The notes: generated from the letters alone by a model not told the origin. Shown: positions 25,808-35,530, counted from the first letter of the stretch. The stretch is DNA of 64,000 nucleotides from Embleya scabrispora DSM 41855 (GCF_000372745.1 NZ_KB889561.1:811-64810), one strand, 5' to 3'. A program made the numbers and translations.

Positions 25808-26509
25808 ATGGCCGAGTCGAACGCACGACCACCCGCCACACGGACGATCCGCGTCGTCACCGCCGCACTGATCGCCGCCGTCTGCATCGCGGTCGGACTG
25901 TGGCTCCTGCTCACCCGCGGTGACGACGACAAGCCCGCGGCAGGAGGACCGATCCGAACGGCATCCGACATACCGGTCACCGCACCGGTCACCGCTTCGC
26001 TCACCTCACCCGCCGCCCCCGCAGGAACACCGGTCACCCCGGGCGCCACCCCATCGAGCACCACACCCCCGGGCACCCGGTCCCCCACCATCCCCGCCGA
26101 CGGCCGCCTCGACACCCGAACCATCTCGTTCACCGACGCCCGCGGCCTCCCCAAGGTCTTCGCCGTCGCCGAATCGGCAGCCCAGGACGCGAACGTCCTG
26201 GCAGGCGTGTTCGCCGGCAACCCGAGCAAACGCCCGCCGGAGCCCACCCCCGCGACCGACTTCGCCCACAACGTCGTGGTCTCCGTGACCGTCGAGGCAG
26301 GCTGCCTCGACCCCGAGGGCGCCCGGCTGTACGCGGACCGGAACCGCCTCAGGCTCGACGTGCGCCTCCCCGATCGCAAGGCCCCGCCGGAATGCCTCGC
26401 CCCGTACATCCGGCTCGCGCGCTTCGAAGTGCCGCGCACCTCGATGCCGAACCGACCGGTCCTGGACGGCAGAACGCCGGGAATGCCGACCGCGGACACC
26501 CGCCCCTGA
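25808..26509 (+). CDS. Membrane-anchored secreted protein, unknown function
   Basis: 233 residues. A short basic N-terminus, one TM helix at about residues 16-36 (VVTAALIAAVCIAVGLWLLL), then an extracellular Pro/Thr/Ala linker of about 60 residues and a C-terminal domain with two Cys (VEAGCLDPEGARLY, PPECLAPYIRLARF) that probably pair outside the cell. The start is ATG 25808. No family was recognised. It is separated from the permease by its terminator. Confidence 0.65.
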   Translation: MAESNARPPATRTIRVVTAALIAAVCIAVGLWLLLTRGDDDKPAAGGPIRTASDIPVTAPVTASLTSPAAPAGTPVTPGATPSSTTPPGTRSPTIPADGRLDTRTISFTDARGLPKVFAVAESAAQDANVLAGVFAGNPSKRPPEPTPATDFAHNVVVSVTVEAGCLDPEGARLYADRNRLRLDVRLPDRKAPPECLAPYIRLARFEVPRTSMPNRPVLDGRTPGMPTADTRP

Positions 26510-26763
26510 CCGGAACACGGATCCGTGGTCGAGGGTGCGCCGCCCACTGGGTCGAGCAGGTGCGCGCGGTGCTCGGGGCCACGGCCGATCCGAAGGCACC
26601 CAACGAGGTCGAGGTCTCACGGCCCTCGGACGCGTTGGCCGCCAAGCAGGCGGCGGCCGAGGCCCTGACTGCCGGGTTCCACGTCCCCGGCGCTCGCCGC
26701 CACGGACGACCCCGATCGGCTCTTCCGGCAGGGCCGGTTCGAACGGGCGTGGGCGCACGGCGA
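26510..26763. other. Intergenic, possible short remnant
   Basis: A plus frame contains the protein-like HWVEQVRAVLGATADPKAPN and ALAAKQAAAEALTAGFHVPG without start or family. It may be the scrap of a lost gene; otherwise nothing is seen. Confidence 0.3.
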
Positions 26764-28098
26764 TCACGCCGGCAGGAGTTGCGATTCCGAGTGCTCCGCC
26801 GGCGCCGCCTTGGGGTCCCACAGTCTGGTGGTCCGCACGTAGCAGGCGATGACCGAGGTCATCGCCAGAATGAGCAGTGGTCCGAACACCCACGGATGTC
26901 CGGCCATCTCCGTCGGCAGATAGCGGTACGACACCAGGAGCACCGCGAAAACCGTCGCGCCGTAGATGACCAGTCGGACTCCCGGCCGGTCCCAGCCACG
27001 GCCGAACGAGCGCATCGCCGCCTCGATGGTGAGCGCGAACACCACACCGGCCACGAGATCAACGCCGTAGTGGTAGCCGAATCCCAGGGTGGCCGTGAGC
27101 GTGCCGATCAACCAGAAGGTTCCCGCGAATCGGAAGAACCACGAGCCCCTGCGGGAATGGATGAAGAGCGTGGTGGCCCACGCCGTGTGCAGGCTGGGCA
27201 TGCAGTTGCGGGGGGTGATCTCGTCGAACCGTATGGGGTGCGGGGTGCCGATCGGCGGCAGGGTGTCCGGCCACAGGTTGCCCACCGCCCATTGCCCGCC
27301 GTCGGTGCCGTAGGCGAAGACCGGTCCGACCACGGGGAAGATCATGTAGATGCTTGGTCCGAGCAGACCGATGACCAGGAAGGTGCGCACCAGGTGATGG
27401 CTCGGGAAGCGGCGCTCGACCGCCACGTTGCGTAGTTGGTACAGCGCGATGATGGCCGCCGCCAGCGGCAGCTGACCGTAGACGCCGCCGAGGACGTGGG
27501 CGCCGGTCGGGCCGGTGGCCTCCACCATTCGGCCGACCATCCACGACGGGTCACCCAGCGCGTGATCGGCGGTTGCCACGTACTGGTCGAGCACAGCCGG
27601 GCGGGTGAGCGACGTGATGTGCAGCCAGGTGTCGCCTGTCTTGTGGCCTGCCACCAGCAGCAGTCCCAGCCCGACGCCCTTCAACAGCAGAACACGTTCC
27701 CGGCCGGTGCGGCGCGTGACGGCGATGACCGCACAGCCCAGGATCACCCACAACGCGCCGTTGCCGAAGTTCATCCGGGCGTCGACCATCCACCGCACCG
27801 GCCAGATGGCGACGTCGATGGCGATCGCGGCGCCGGCCGCGATGAACCGCTGCCGCCAGGTGAGCACCACCATCGTCAACGCCAGGCCGGCGTACAACAG
27901 CGGCCCCGAGCTGGGAGCGAATATCACCTCTCGCGCCTGATTGGTGATCGGCCCCGGCAGGCCGTGGCGACGTGCGACGATCTCCAAGGTGACGAGAAAT
28001 CCGAGGGCCGCCACACCCCCTGCGGCCCACAGGATCACCCGCGACCGACACCGCACGGCGGTCGTGGTTCTACGACTTGTTCGCGAAAAAGTCCGCAC
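26764..28098 (-). CDS. PAP2-superfamily membrane enzyme (inositolphosphotransferase/Aur1-like)
   Basis: About 444 residues with 10 or more hydrophobic segments. The PAP2 signatures lie in the C-terminal half: RNCMPSLHTAWATTLF (motif S-L-H) and GFGYHYGVDLVAGVVFALTI (G-Y-H-Y-x-x-D). Upstream GPSIYMIFPVVGPVFAYG is typical of the PAP2_3/Aur1 branch that transfers phosphoinositol or phospho-sugar head groups, or dephosphorylates lipids, at the outer membrane face. The start is uncertain: GTG 28098 is chosen; TTG 28113 and GTG 28056 are also in frame and none has a clear ribosome site. Confidence 0.82.
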   Translation of the reverse strand: MRTFSRTSRRTTTAVRCRSRVILWAAGGVAALGFLVTLEIVARRHGLPGPITNQAREVIFAPSSGPLLYAGLALTMVVLTWRQRFIAAGAAIAIDVAIWPVRWMVDARMNFGNGALWVILGCAVIAVTRRTGRERVLLLKGVGLGLLLVAGHKTGDTWLHITSLTRPAVLDQYVATADHALGDPSWMVGRMVEATGPTGAHVLGGVYGQLPLAAAIIALYQLRNVAVERRFPSHHLVRTFLVIGLLGPSIYMIFPVVGPVFAYGTDGGQWAVGNLWPDTLPPIGTPHPIRFDEITPRNCMPSLHTAWATTLFIHSRRGSWFFRFAGTFWLIGTLTATLGFGYHYGVDLVAGVVFALTIEAAMRSFGRGWDRPGVRLVIYGATVFAVLLVSYRYLPTEMAGHPWVFGPLLILAMTSVIACYVRTTRLWDPKAAPAEHSESQLLPA

Positions 28099-28418
28099 TA
28101 TTATGGATATCAATTACTTGGCCGCTTTGTTGGATTTCAGTAAATGATCACCCTTCGCGCCGGTTTGCATGGATTTCTGGTGAAGGAGGGCGCTCGGGTG
28201 ATCGTCGTGAGTCGGATGATGTTATCGGAGCGGCGCGGATGAGCTTCGCCGGTCCGGCGTTCCCGGGATCATGATCCGGAGTCTCGGACCCTCCCACCGG
28301 ACGCCGCAGCCCGCCCGGGCTGCTCGAACCGAGGTCCGCGGTACGAACACGGTCCTGGTCACAGGGGGCCGGCCAACCCCCCGTCGGGTCGAACAGCCCG
28401 GGTACGGGCGGCGCCGGG
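28099..28418. other. Gene-free stretch with an AT-rich island
   Basis: 28082-28148 is strikingly AT-rich for this genome (ATTATGGATATCAATTACTT within it) and likely holds the promoter of the PAP2-type gene. 28149-28418 shows no gene on either strand. Confidence 0.45.
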
Positions 28419-28820
28419 TCAGGGTCGGGCGGCGAGGGCCTCGACCTCGAACAACACGTCGGGCGCGGCCAGACTCGCGACACCGATGAGGGTTTGCGTG
28501 GGGGGTTTCGTACCCCAGCCCTTCTGCACGGCCTCGGCGATCGGTCCCAGCTTGGTGACGTCGTGGTCGACCACGTACGTCCTGAGTTGGGCGACGTGGC
28601 TGAGGTCGAGTCCATGGGCGGCCAGAGCGACTTCGATGTTGCGGAACGTCTGCTTCACCTGTTCGGTGAAGTCGGCCGAGACGACCGCGCCGTCCGGGCC
28701 CGACGCGTACTGGCCCGCGACGAGCACCAGTTCCGTGCCCGCGGGGACGGTGGCGGTGTGGCTGTAGCCGAACGGGGTCGGGTCGTGCAGACCGTCCGGG
28801 TTGACGATGGCGTGTGCCAT
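28419..28820 (-). CDS. RidA family protein
   Basis: 133-residue trimeric-barrel protein. RidA members hydrolyse reactive enamine/imine intermediates from PLP enzymes. Visible are VLVAGQYASGPDGAVVSADF, QVKQTFRNIEVALAAHGLDL, VAQLRTYVVDHDVTKL and PTQTLIGVASLAAPDVLFEV. The active-site Arg of true RidA (in R-T-x-V) sits in LRTYVVD; the terminal E of FEVEA is kept. ATG 28820 has GAGAGGTGA upstream. Divergent from a WYL regulator with a dyad in between, it is probably that regulator's target. Confidence 0.9.
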   Translation of the reverse strand: MAHAIVNPDGLHDPTPFGYSHTATVPAGTELVLVAGQYASGPDGAVVSADFTEQVKQTFRNIEVALAAHGLDLSHVAQLRTYVVDHDVTKLGPIAEAVQKGWGTKPPTQTLIGVASLAAPDVLFEVEALAARP

Positions 28821-28880
28821 GGCGGGTCACCTCTCGTGTGTGGTGGGGTTTTGTGGTGCCTGGTAAGCCTGTCAACGAAT

Positions 28881-28899
28881 CACGACATCCTGTGTCGTG
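28881..28899. promoter_or_regulatory. Operator candidate between RidA and WYL genes
   Basis: Perfect dyad CACGACA-TCCTG-TGTCGTG, 21 bases before the WYL start and 61 before the RidA start; well placed for autoregulation and control of ridA. Confidence 0.55.
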
Positions 28900-28919
28900 T
28901 ATTCCCGTAGAGTTTTCGT

Positions 28920-29894
28920 GTGCGCGCGGATCGGTTGGTATCGCTGGTGTTGCTGCTGCGGCAGCACGGTCGGTTGTCCGCGGGCGCGCTGGCGCGCGAG
29001 TTGGAGGTGTCCACTCGCACCGTGCTGCGTGACATCGAGGCGCTGTCCGCGGCCGGCGTCCCGGTCTACGCCGAACGCGGGCGGCACGGCGGTTTCGTGT
29101 TGCTGCCGGGTTTCCAGACCGAGCTCACCGGGTTGAACCACGACGAGGCACTCGCCCTGCTGGTCGCCGGATCGCGGCGCGGCGCGCAGGCGTTCGGTCT
29201 GGGCTCGGCGCTCGCTTCGGCCATGCGCAAGGTGGTCGACGCGCTCCCGGAGAGCGATCGGGCCACGGCGGCCGGCGCGGTGCGGCGATTGCTCATCGAC
29301 CCGGAGATCGACCTCCTCTCACGTCGGTCGGCCGCCGATGAGGTGCCCGACGCCGTCGTGGCCGAGGTCCGGCGCGCGGTGCTCGCCGGACACAGGTTGC
29401 GCATCCGCTACGCGGCCGCGGACCAGAGCGCGAAGTGGCGCACGGTGGACCCGATCGGCCTGGTCACCGTGCGCGACCAGGGCTACCTGCTGGCCACCAG
29501 GGCCGGCGCGGACCGCACCTACCGGCTGTCCCGGGTGTCGGCCGCCGAGGAACTCGCCGAACCGGCACAGCGACCGGAGCGGGTCGATCTGGACCGGGCC
29601 TGGCAGGAACGCAGCACGCGGTTCCGCACCGGCGGCGAGCAGGTCGTTGTGCTGGTACGGGTGAACCCGGCACGACGCGAGGAGTTGGTGGGCACCGCGC
29701 TGGCCGTCCGCGCCGAAGAAGCCGACGCGGACGGCTGGTTGCGGCTGGAGGTGACCTTCCAGGATCCCAGACACGCCGAATGGGCGCTGTGGCAGCTCGC
29801 CACGAACGCGGAGGCCCTGGCCCCGCAGTGGTTGCGCACCTCCCTGCGCAATCGCGCCGCCGCGACCGCCACCTGCTACGAAGCGTCGCCCTGA
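28920..29894 (+). CDS. WYL-domain (YafY/DeoR-type HTH) transcriptional regulator
   Basis: 324 residues. The HTH_11 domain at residues 1-55 reads RLVSLVLLLRQHGRLSAGAL, ARELEVSTRTVLRDIEALSA, and the wing GVPVYAERGRHGG. The WYL domain follows from about residue 145 (HRLRIRYAAADQSAKWRTVD, PIGLVTVRDQGYLLATRAGA, RTYRLSRVSAAEEL); here the name-giving WYL reads GYL. A WCX C-terminal part follows. WYL domains sense nucleic-acid or nucleotide ligands. GTG 28920 is the start. Convergent with the Sua5/YciO-type gene, sharing a terminator. Confidence 0.9.
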   Translation: MRADRLVSLVLLLRQHGRLSAGALARELEVSTRTVLRDIEALSAAGVPVYAERGRHGGFVLLPGFQTELTGLNHDEALALLVAGSRRGAQAFGLGSALASAMRKVVDALPESDRATAAGAVRRLLIDPEIDLLSRRSAADEVPDAVVAEVRRAVLAGHRLRIRYAAADQSAKWRTVDPIGLVTVRDQGYLLATRAGADRTYRLSRVSAAEELAEPAQRPERVDLDRAWQERSTRFRTGGEQVVVLVRVNPARREELVGTALAVRAEEADADGWLRLEVTFQDPRHAEWALWQLATNAEALAPQWLRTSLRNRAAATATCYEASP

Positions 29895-30017
29895 GACGCC
29901 TTCCTGCCCGCCACGGCCTTCCCGCCGACCCCGGGGGTTGCAACCGATGTTGCAGGCATGCGCCGCCGATGGGGCGGCGATCGCGGTGCACGGCGGTGGG
30001 CGGGCCTCGAACGGCCG

Positions 30018-30049
30018 GGCGCCCGGGTCGGCGGCTCGACCCGGGCGCC
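30018..30049. terminator. Shared bidirectional terminator
   Basis: Perfect 13-bp stem GGCGCCCGGGTCG / CGACCCGGGCGCC with a six-base loop, between the convergent WYL (stop 29894) and YciO-type (stop 30076) genes. Confidence 0.75.
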
Positions 30050-30075
30050 GGCGTCTTCGCCCCCTGACCAGTCCG

Positions 30076-30696
30076 CTACTCGAACCGCGCGGTGTCGCCC
30101 GCTCCACGGCGTACGATCTCGGCCTCGTCGCCGGAGAAGTCGATGACCGTGGTCGGCCGGGTGCCGCAGTCGCCCGAGTCCACCACGGCGTCCACCACGT
30201 GGTCGAGCCGTTCCTTGATCTCCCAGCCCTGTGTCAGCGGCTCGTCCTCGCCGGGCAGGAGCAGCGTGCTGGACAGGATCGGCTCACCGAGTTCGGCGAG
30301 CAGGGCCCGGGTGACGACGTGGTCGGGAATCCGGACGCCGACCGTCTTCTTCTTCGGGTGCAACAGTTGCTTCGGCACCTCGGACGTGGCGCGGAGGATG
30401 AAGGTGTAGGGACCGGGTGTCGATGCCTTGATGGCACGGAACACGTCGTTGTCCAGGTATACGAACCGGCCCAGTTGAGCGAAGCTCTCGCACACCAGGG
30501 TGAAGTGGTGCCGGTCGTCGAGGTTGCGGATCGTCCGGATCCGGCCGATGCCGTCACGGTTGCCCAATCGGCATCCCAGCGCGAAACAGGAATCCGTCGG
30601 GTACGCGACGAGCGATCCGGAGCGGATCAGGTCGACCACACTGCCAATGGTGCGCGGCTGGGGGTTCTCGGGGTGCACATCGAAATACTTCGCCAT
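30076..30696 (-). CDS. Sua5/YciO family protein (threonylcarbamoyl-AMP synthase-like)
   Basis: 206 residues of the YrdC fold. The typical start is VVDLIRSGSLVAYPTDSCFA, LGCRLGNRDGIGRIRTIRNL, then KASTPGPYTFILRATSEVPK and KKTVGVRIPDH. The family makes threonylcarbamoyl-adenylate for the t6A37 tRNA modification, or has an unknown YciO role. The sequence DDRHHFTLVCESFAQLGRFV is YciO-like rather than TsaC-like, and the Sua5 C-terminal domain is missing. ATG 30696 is the natural start. It stands alone on the minus strand. Confidence 0.88.
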   Translation of the reverse strand: MAKYFDVHPENPQPRTIGSVVDLIRSGSLVAYPTDSCFALGCRLGNRDGIGRIRTIRNLDDRHHFTLVCESFAQLGRFVYLDNDVFRAIKASTPGPYTFILRATSEVPKQLLHPKKKTVGVRIPDHVVTRALLAELGEPILSSTLLLPGEDEPLTQGWEIKERLDHVVDAVVDSGDCGTRPTTVIDFSGDEAEIVRRGAGDTARFE

Positions 30697-30910
30697 CCGC
30701 CGACCCTACGGGGACGAACCCCGCTCCCGGCCAACGGATGTCCCCAAGCCTGCTCCGGAAGACACGACGGGGCCACGCTCGGCGCTGGTGCTGTCGGCGT
30801 GGACGTCGGTGACTCTCCCGGTGCCCGCCTCGCGCTTCGCTGTGCCGATGCCGGCGTTCGGTCCGGAACGCTTCCCGGTGGGCAGGTATCGGGCGCGCTC
30901 CCTGCCCCGC

Positions 30911-30949
30911 GGGCCCGCCCTCCGTCCATACGAGGCGGAGGGCGGGCCC
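30911..30949. terminator. Terminator of the ricin-lectin exoprotein gene
   Basis: Perfect 14-bp stem GGGCCCGCCCTCCG / CGGAGGGCGGGCCC with an 11-base loop, 62 bases beyond the stop (minus strand) of the exoprotein gene. The rest of 30697-31011 holds no gene. Confidence 0.8.
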
Positions 30950-31011
30950 GTGCGGGCTTCCCGATCACCCATCGGCGTGCCGACGCGGGCGCGTCAGGAG
31001 TCGACGGAGGA

Positions 31012-33261
31012 TCAGCCGATGGTCCAGTGCTGGAGTGCCGAGCCCGTGTCCGGCTGCTGGGTGACCATGGCCCCGTCCGTACCGGCGGCGGTGGTCAGCA
31101 GCAGACCGCTGAGTTGGGACTTGATCGTGTAACTCCCGTCGGAGCGGCGGGTGAACAGCCACCGCTGGTTGCTGCCGCTGCCACAGGCCCACTGGATGAC
31201 CTTGCCGCCGGGTGCGGTGGAGTGGTCGGCGACGTCCGCGCACAGCTGCGAGTGGCCGTTCGCGATCCGATAGCTGCCGTCGGACTGGCGGGTGAGGATC
31301 CAGTTCTGGTTGGTACCGCCGTTGGGGGCCCAGGTGATGAGCTGGGTGCCCTCGGCGGTGGAGCCGTTCGGGTCGTCGAGGGCCTTGCCCGAGGCCACCA
31401 GGGTGTGGGTGCCCTCCACCGGATCCCCCGGAGCCGACCCGCTCGCGGTCAGGGTCAGGGTCTGTTCACCCGCGCCGCGAAGACCTCCGGCCGGGCTGTT
31501 GGTGGTGTCGCTCCAACTGCGGGTCGGGGTCGTCTCGGCGAGCCGCCCGGACTCGCCGGACAGGCCGATGACCAGGCCGCTGTAGCGGTTGACCAGGCGG
31601 AAGGTGCCGGTGGCCGTGTTGTCGGAATTCTTGGTCGCGACGACGAACCACTGCTGTCCGACGGTGGGCCCGCCCGAACCGGCCGCGACGGCGGTGGGCT
31701 TGGCGCCCCAAGCGCGCCCGGCCTTCGTGGTCGAGTCGACGCCCAGGAGGTGGCCGGTGGCGGCGTTGGCGATCCGGTAGGAACCGTCACCGTTGGCGGT
31801 GAACACCCAGGATTCCAAGGCGTTCGCGGTGGTGGAGGCCACCGAGGTGGTCGCCGACGTGCCGGAGATCTGGGCCAGCGCCCGGCCGCCCGCGCCGCTG
31901 ATCCGGTACGCCTTGCTGACGTCCACCGGCGGCGCGGCGGGCTTGGAGGAGGCAATGGTGAGGTCGACGTATTCGCCGGAGGCGTTGTTCTGGCACTCGA
32001 ACGCGCAGTAGGAGCGGAACGTCCGGCCGACGATCGTCGAGTTGGTCCGGTTCGCGCCGTCGAGGAACCACCGGTACCAGGACCGGTTGGCGTAGCTGCC
32101 GGTGTCGCCGATCAGATGCCACTTCTGGGTGGCCAGGTCGTCGGTGACGTACAGCTGCTGCGGGGCAGCGGGGCCGACGGCCTCGGGGGTGCCGAGATAG
32201 AGCCCGAGGTAGGCGTTATAGGTGATGTTCATGACGAACAGCGGCGATTTCGACGGGAGTTTCCCGGCCGCGATCTGCCGGCTCACCGAGCCGCTGTTGG
32301 CAGGATTGTAGTCGTTGGCGATGGGCGTCCAGCCGCTCTGGCCGGCGCTGTCCACCGGCACCGTGTTGCTCTCCCGGCCGCCCACGCCCGGCTGCGACCA
32401 GGCACCGCCGTACCACTTCTGCCACGAACCGGGCGCCATCTTCTGTGCGATCGGCGCGCGCGCCACGTGCGCGAGACTGTCCTCCCAGTTACCACCCTTC
32501 GCCACGATCCGCGAACCGTAGTAGACGTAGAAGTAGCCGGAGGCGGTGTCGACGAACAGCCGCTGGTCGCCGTTGCCGTAGTTGTACGTCTGGTTCGGGA
32601 ACTGGGCGGTGTCACCGCGCTTGGTGCTCCACGGTGAGGTGATCACATGGTCCTTGATGGTCCACGTCCGGCCCTGATCCTTGGAGACCGCGTAGTCGAT
32701 CGCGTCGTAGTGGATGCCGTCGCCGAACGGCTGGGGCGTGAACTCGTTGTGCACCAGGCCGTACCAGTCACCGGTGTCCGGGTCGACCCAAACCCCGGAC
32801 AGATCACAGTAGTTGCGCTGCGAGTAGCCCGATCCGGAAGGCGCGTACGTCGCCTCGACACCGGTCGGACTGTTGTTGCAGCGCGAGGTGGTGTCGTTGT
32901 TGCGGTCCCGGGAGTCGGCGGGGTTCACGGCGTCGCTGATCGCGCTCGACCTGGTGGCGGTGTCGAAGTCGGTGCCGGTGAAGAAGTCCCAGTAGCGCAC
33001 GTCGTCGGCGCCGTACAGCGCGGCGGACTGTTGGAAGTAGAAGGTGCCGTCCTTGTCGACGAACGTCGAGGCCGGGGTGTCCGTCGGATGCGTGTACCGC
33101 ACCGGGGAGCCCACGGTGACGGTGTACGTGGCGGCCGGCGGCGGCGCCGAGGCCGGAACCGGTGCGATGCCGGTCAGCGCGAGCACGAGCGCGGACACCA
33201 GTGCGGCGGAGGCGGAAACCGCTCCCGGTTTCCGCCTCGGTCGTGGGTAGGGCAGGGGCAT
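31012..33261 (-). CDS. Secreted beta-propeller protein with ricin-type lectin repeats
   Basis: 749 residues. Signal peptide at residues 1-40 (VSALVLALTGIAPVPASA). Residues about 45-410 are propeller-like with Asp/Trp/Tyr-rich blades (SAALYGADDVRYWDFFTG, DPDTGDWYGLVHNEF, DQGRTWTIKDHVIT), resembling GH43/DUF4185 glycoside-binding or hydrolysing folds. The C-terminal part has at least two RICIN segments with the QxW marks NQNWILTRQSDGSYRI and NQRWLFTRRSDGSYTI, ending LQHWTIG. It probably binds or degrades plant or fungal polysaccharide. ATG 33261 has AAGGAG upstream. The catalytic residues could not be assigned. Confidence 0.8.
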   Translation of the reverse strand: MPLPYPRPRRKPGAVSASAALVSALVLALTGIAPVPASAPPPAATYTVTVGSPVRYTHPTDTPASTFVDKDGTFYFQQSAALYGADDVRYWDFFTGTDFDTATRSSAISDAVNPADSRDRNNDTTSRCNNSPTGVEATYAPSGSGYSQRNYCDLSGVWVDPDTGDWYGLVHNEFTPQPFGDGIHYDAIDYAVSKDQGRTWTIKDHVITSPWSTKRGDTAQFPNQTYNYGNGDQRLFVDTASGYFYVYYGSRIVAKGGNWEDSLAHVARAPIAQKMAPGSWQKWYGGAWSQPGVGGRESNTVPVDSAGQSGWTPIANDYNPANSGSVSRQIAAGKLPSKSPLFVMNITYNAYLGLYLGTPEAVGPAAPQQLYVTDDLATQKWHLIGDTGSYANRSWYRWFLDGANRTNSTIVGRTFRSYCAFECQNNASGEYVDLTIASSKPAAPPVDVSKAYRISGAGGRALAQISGTSATTSVASTTANALESWVFTANGDGSYRIANAATGHLLGVDSTTKAGRAWGAKPTAVAAGSGGPTVGQQWFVVATKNSDNTATGTFRLVNRYSGLVIGLSGESGRLAETTPTRSWSDTTNSPAGGLRGAGEQTLTLTASGSAPGDPVEGTHTLVASGKALDDPNGSTAEGTQLITWAPNGGTNQNWILTRQSDGSYRIANGHSQLCADVADHSTAPGGKVIQWACGSGSNQRWLFTRRSDGSYTIKSQLSGLLLTTAAGTDGAMVTQQPDTGSALQHWTIG

Positions 33262-34521
33262 GGGCACTCCTTCTGCGACAACGCACAGTCGTGGGGGTGG
33301 TGGGGCGCGGACACATTCCCTGCCCTCCGCCGGCACGGAGCCAGGCCCTGGGAGCGGTCCGGGAGTGCGGGAGCACGGGACACCCGCAAGGAGGGGCGTG
33401 CCGCCACGGTGCACATCGGGCCGCACTTCATTGCGGGTATCGCTCTTCGCTCTTGACCCCGAGTGTGCCCACCCGCCTCCCGGCGGGTCCACGGACAAAG
33501 CATCGGCCGGACTTGGACTTTTGTACCGCGCCGAGCACCTCGCCGGGCGCCGGCCTCGCGGCAATCCGCGCGCGGCAGGCCGGCGGAGATTCGGTGGGCC
33601 CGGCCAGGCCCGGCCCCGCCCCGTGCACCGGTCCGGTCGGGGTGAGGTATGGGTACGCGACATCCAGGTCTGGAAGTGCGGGGCCCGCGCGCTGAGTTCG
33701 CCGTGCTCCAGCGCGTCGGAGTGCGCAAGCTCCCGGCCGGGGTGGCCCACACCGAGGCGACCGACACCCACGCCGCCGAAATGCGGCTGACGTACGGCTA
33801 CCGCAGGAGTGCGCCGCGCAGGGCCGGTCCGTCGTATCGGCGCAGGCCTCGGGCCTCGTAGAACGACACGATCGGCACCGACACCGGCGCGCCACCGCGT
33901 CCTGCACGCGACCCGGGCGGGAGGGGCGAAAGACCCGCTTGGCGACCGCGATCGGGCCGATCCTGCGGTTCAGGCGCTGCAACCGGGCCGTGGCGGGCCC
34001 GGCGAAGTTGGCCGCGCCGGCGGGTAGCCCCAGTGCGGGGCCGGCGCAGGCGGCTCGCCCCGGCCCGAGGGCGAGCCCCAAGCCCGCCGCCGGGGTGGGT
34101 CGTTCCACTCGTCGTCGCGCCCCCGTACTCCCTCATCGTTCCCCGCCCATATTTCGCTGTTACGGCCGTTTCGGGTCGCATCGCCTCCGGCGACGACCGG
34201 AAGCCTCCCTACCGGTCCACCTGTGCGCTCCCCTTCCTCCCACCGGCCGGCAATCGGCCCCCGGCCGAACAAGTCGATCCATGCCGGGAGATGCGGCTGT
34301 CGGCGCGCCGCCAACCGCCGCGCGCACGAACAGCCGTGTGGCCTCCTGCTCTTGTGGTGCTATAGGCAGATGTGATTACCCCGGGAACGGGACCACCGGC
34401 TACTTTGATGCCGTCCGACCGGAGCTGTACGAGAACGTCCCGCTCGACGGTGGTTGGTTCGGATCCCGCGGCGGCGCCCGTCCTCCGGTTCCACGCCACC
34501 TCCGCCCACCCGAGGAGACAC
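33262..34521. other. 1.26-kb stretch without a supported gene
   Basis: Frames are open on both strands, but all read as Arg/Gly/Pro-rich shadows. Short protein-like patches on the minus strand (RLQRLNRRIGPIAVAKRVFR at about 34000, VPIVSFYEARGLRRYDGPAL at about 33850) in different frames suggest an old, unrecognisable gene. The part before 34522 should carry the promoter of the next gene; the locally AT-richer 34350-34380 is a candidate. Confidence 0.45.
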
Positions 34522-35514
34522 ATGTCCCGCCGCGCCCGTAAACATCGCCGCCCCTTACCCATCGGCCTGATAACCGCCTGGGTCGCCACTCTCGTCGCCC
34601 TCGTCGCACTGGGACCTGCCGGCCCCGCCGGCGCGACGGGCGCGCAGCGGTCCGACGCCGTCCCCTCGCCCACCGCGCCACATCGGGGGATCGTTTCGCA
34701 GAACGCGTCCGACGCACCGACTCCCGGGCGTGACGCGGCCGTTCATGCCTTCGTCGAGCAGCGTGCCAAGCTGCGCGCGACGCTTTCCGGCGACTCCGCC
34801 GGCACGCCGAGCGACGCCGCGGCGACCGGCGCGGACGCGAGCCTCGCGCCGACACACAACTTCTGGGGCGTCTTCCCGCAGCCGGGCACCCATGACGGCA
34901 TCACCGCGACGCACAGCGTGGATCCGTCGTACCGGGTCACCAACTCGCAGAACTTCACCTACGCCCCGACCACCAAGGCGCAGAACTCGTGCATGGAGGT
35001 GGTCACCGCGTACTGGAGCCAGGGCGCCGAGATATGGGCGTGGGACTGGTGCGGCACGAGCGGCCCCGCCAAGACCCTCAAGGTGAATGCCGACTTCCTG
35101 GCGAAGTACACCACCACCGCCAACGGAGTCACGTCCTACAGCGTGCAGTTGACCAAGGACGCCACCTCGGGCAACTCCTGGTCGTCCTATCTGTACAACC
35201 ACCGCACGCAGGTCTGGGAGTTGCTGTTCCGCTCGTCCGGCACCGACCAGAGCTCACTCGACCACGGCTGGGACATCTTCGAGATCTACGCGACGGTCAA
35301 CCCCGCCACCGGCAAGGGCTATTTCTGCACCGAGGCGCGCAGTACAGCCTTCGACAGCGCCGACATCAAGCTCCGCAGGGGCGGCGCGTGGCAGCTCGCG
35401 ACCTCCACCGACTCGCCCTGGACCAGTACCAACCCGCGCGGCAGCGACTTCCTGTGCCCGTCGCTTGCCTTCACCCGAGCCGCGCAGAACCACCACTGGA
35501 CGGTGCACCCCTGA
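34522..35514 (+). CDS. Secreted protein of unknown function
   Basis: 330 residues. The N-terminus has a basic run and a hydrophobic helix (LITAWVATLVALVALGPAGP) with cleavage likely near GATGA, followed by a disordered Thr/Ala/Pro region to about residue 110. The mature domain is rich in Trp, Tyr, Asn and Ser (HNFWGVFPQPGTHDG, YWSQGAEIWAWDWCGTSGP, HGWDIFEIYATVNPATGKGY) with four Cys that could form two disulfides, typical of extracellular beta-sandwich proteins. ATG 34522 is preceded by GAGGAG at a good distance. No family was recognised. Confidence 0.7.
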   Translation: MSRRARKHRRPLPIGLITAWVATLVALVALGPAGPAGATGAQRSDAVPSPTAPHRGIVSQNASDAPTPGRDAAVHAFVEQRAKLRATLSGDSAGTPSDAAATGADASLAPTHNFWGVFPQPGTHDGITATHSVDPSYRVTNSQNFTYAPTTKAQNSCMEVVTAYWSQGAEIWAWDWCGTSGPAKTLKVNADFLAKYTTTANGVTSYSVQLTKDATSGNSWSSYLYNHRTQVWELLFRSSGTDQSSLDHGWDIFEIYATVNPATGKGYFCTEARSTAFDSADIKLRRGGAWQLATSTDSPWTSTNPRGSDFLCPSLAFTRAAQNHHWTVHP

Positions 35515-35530
35515 TCGTCCCCGCCACCGA

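Noticed and set aside
29938-32637. 899-codon plus ORF opposite YciO and the ricin-lectin gene
   Set aside because: It crosses two well-supported minus-strand genes and a terminator and has Gly/Val/Arg-rich shadow composition.
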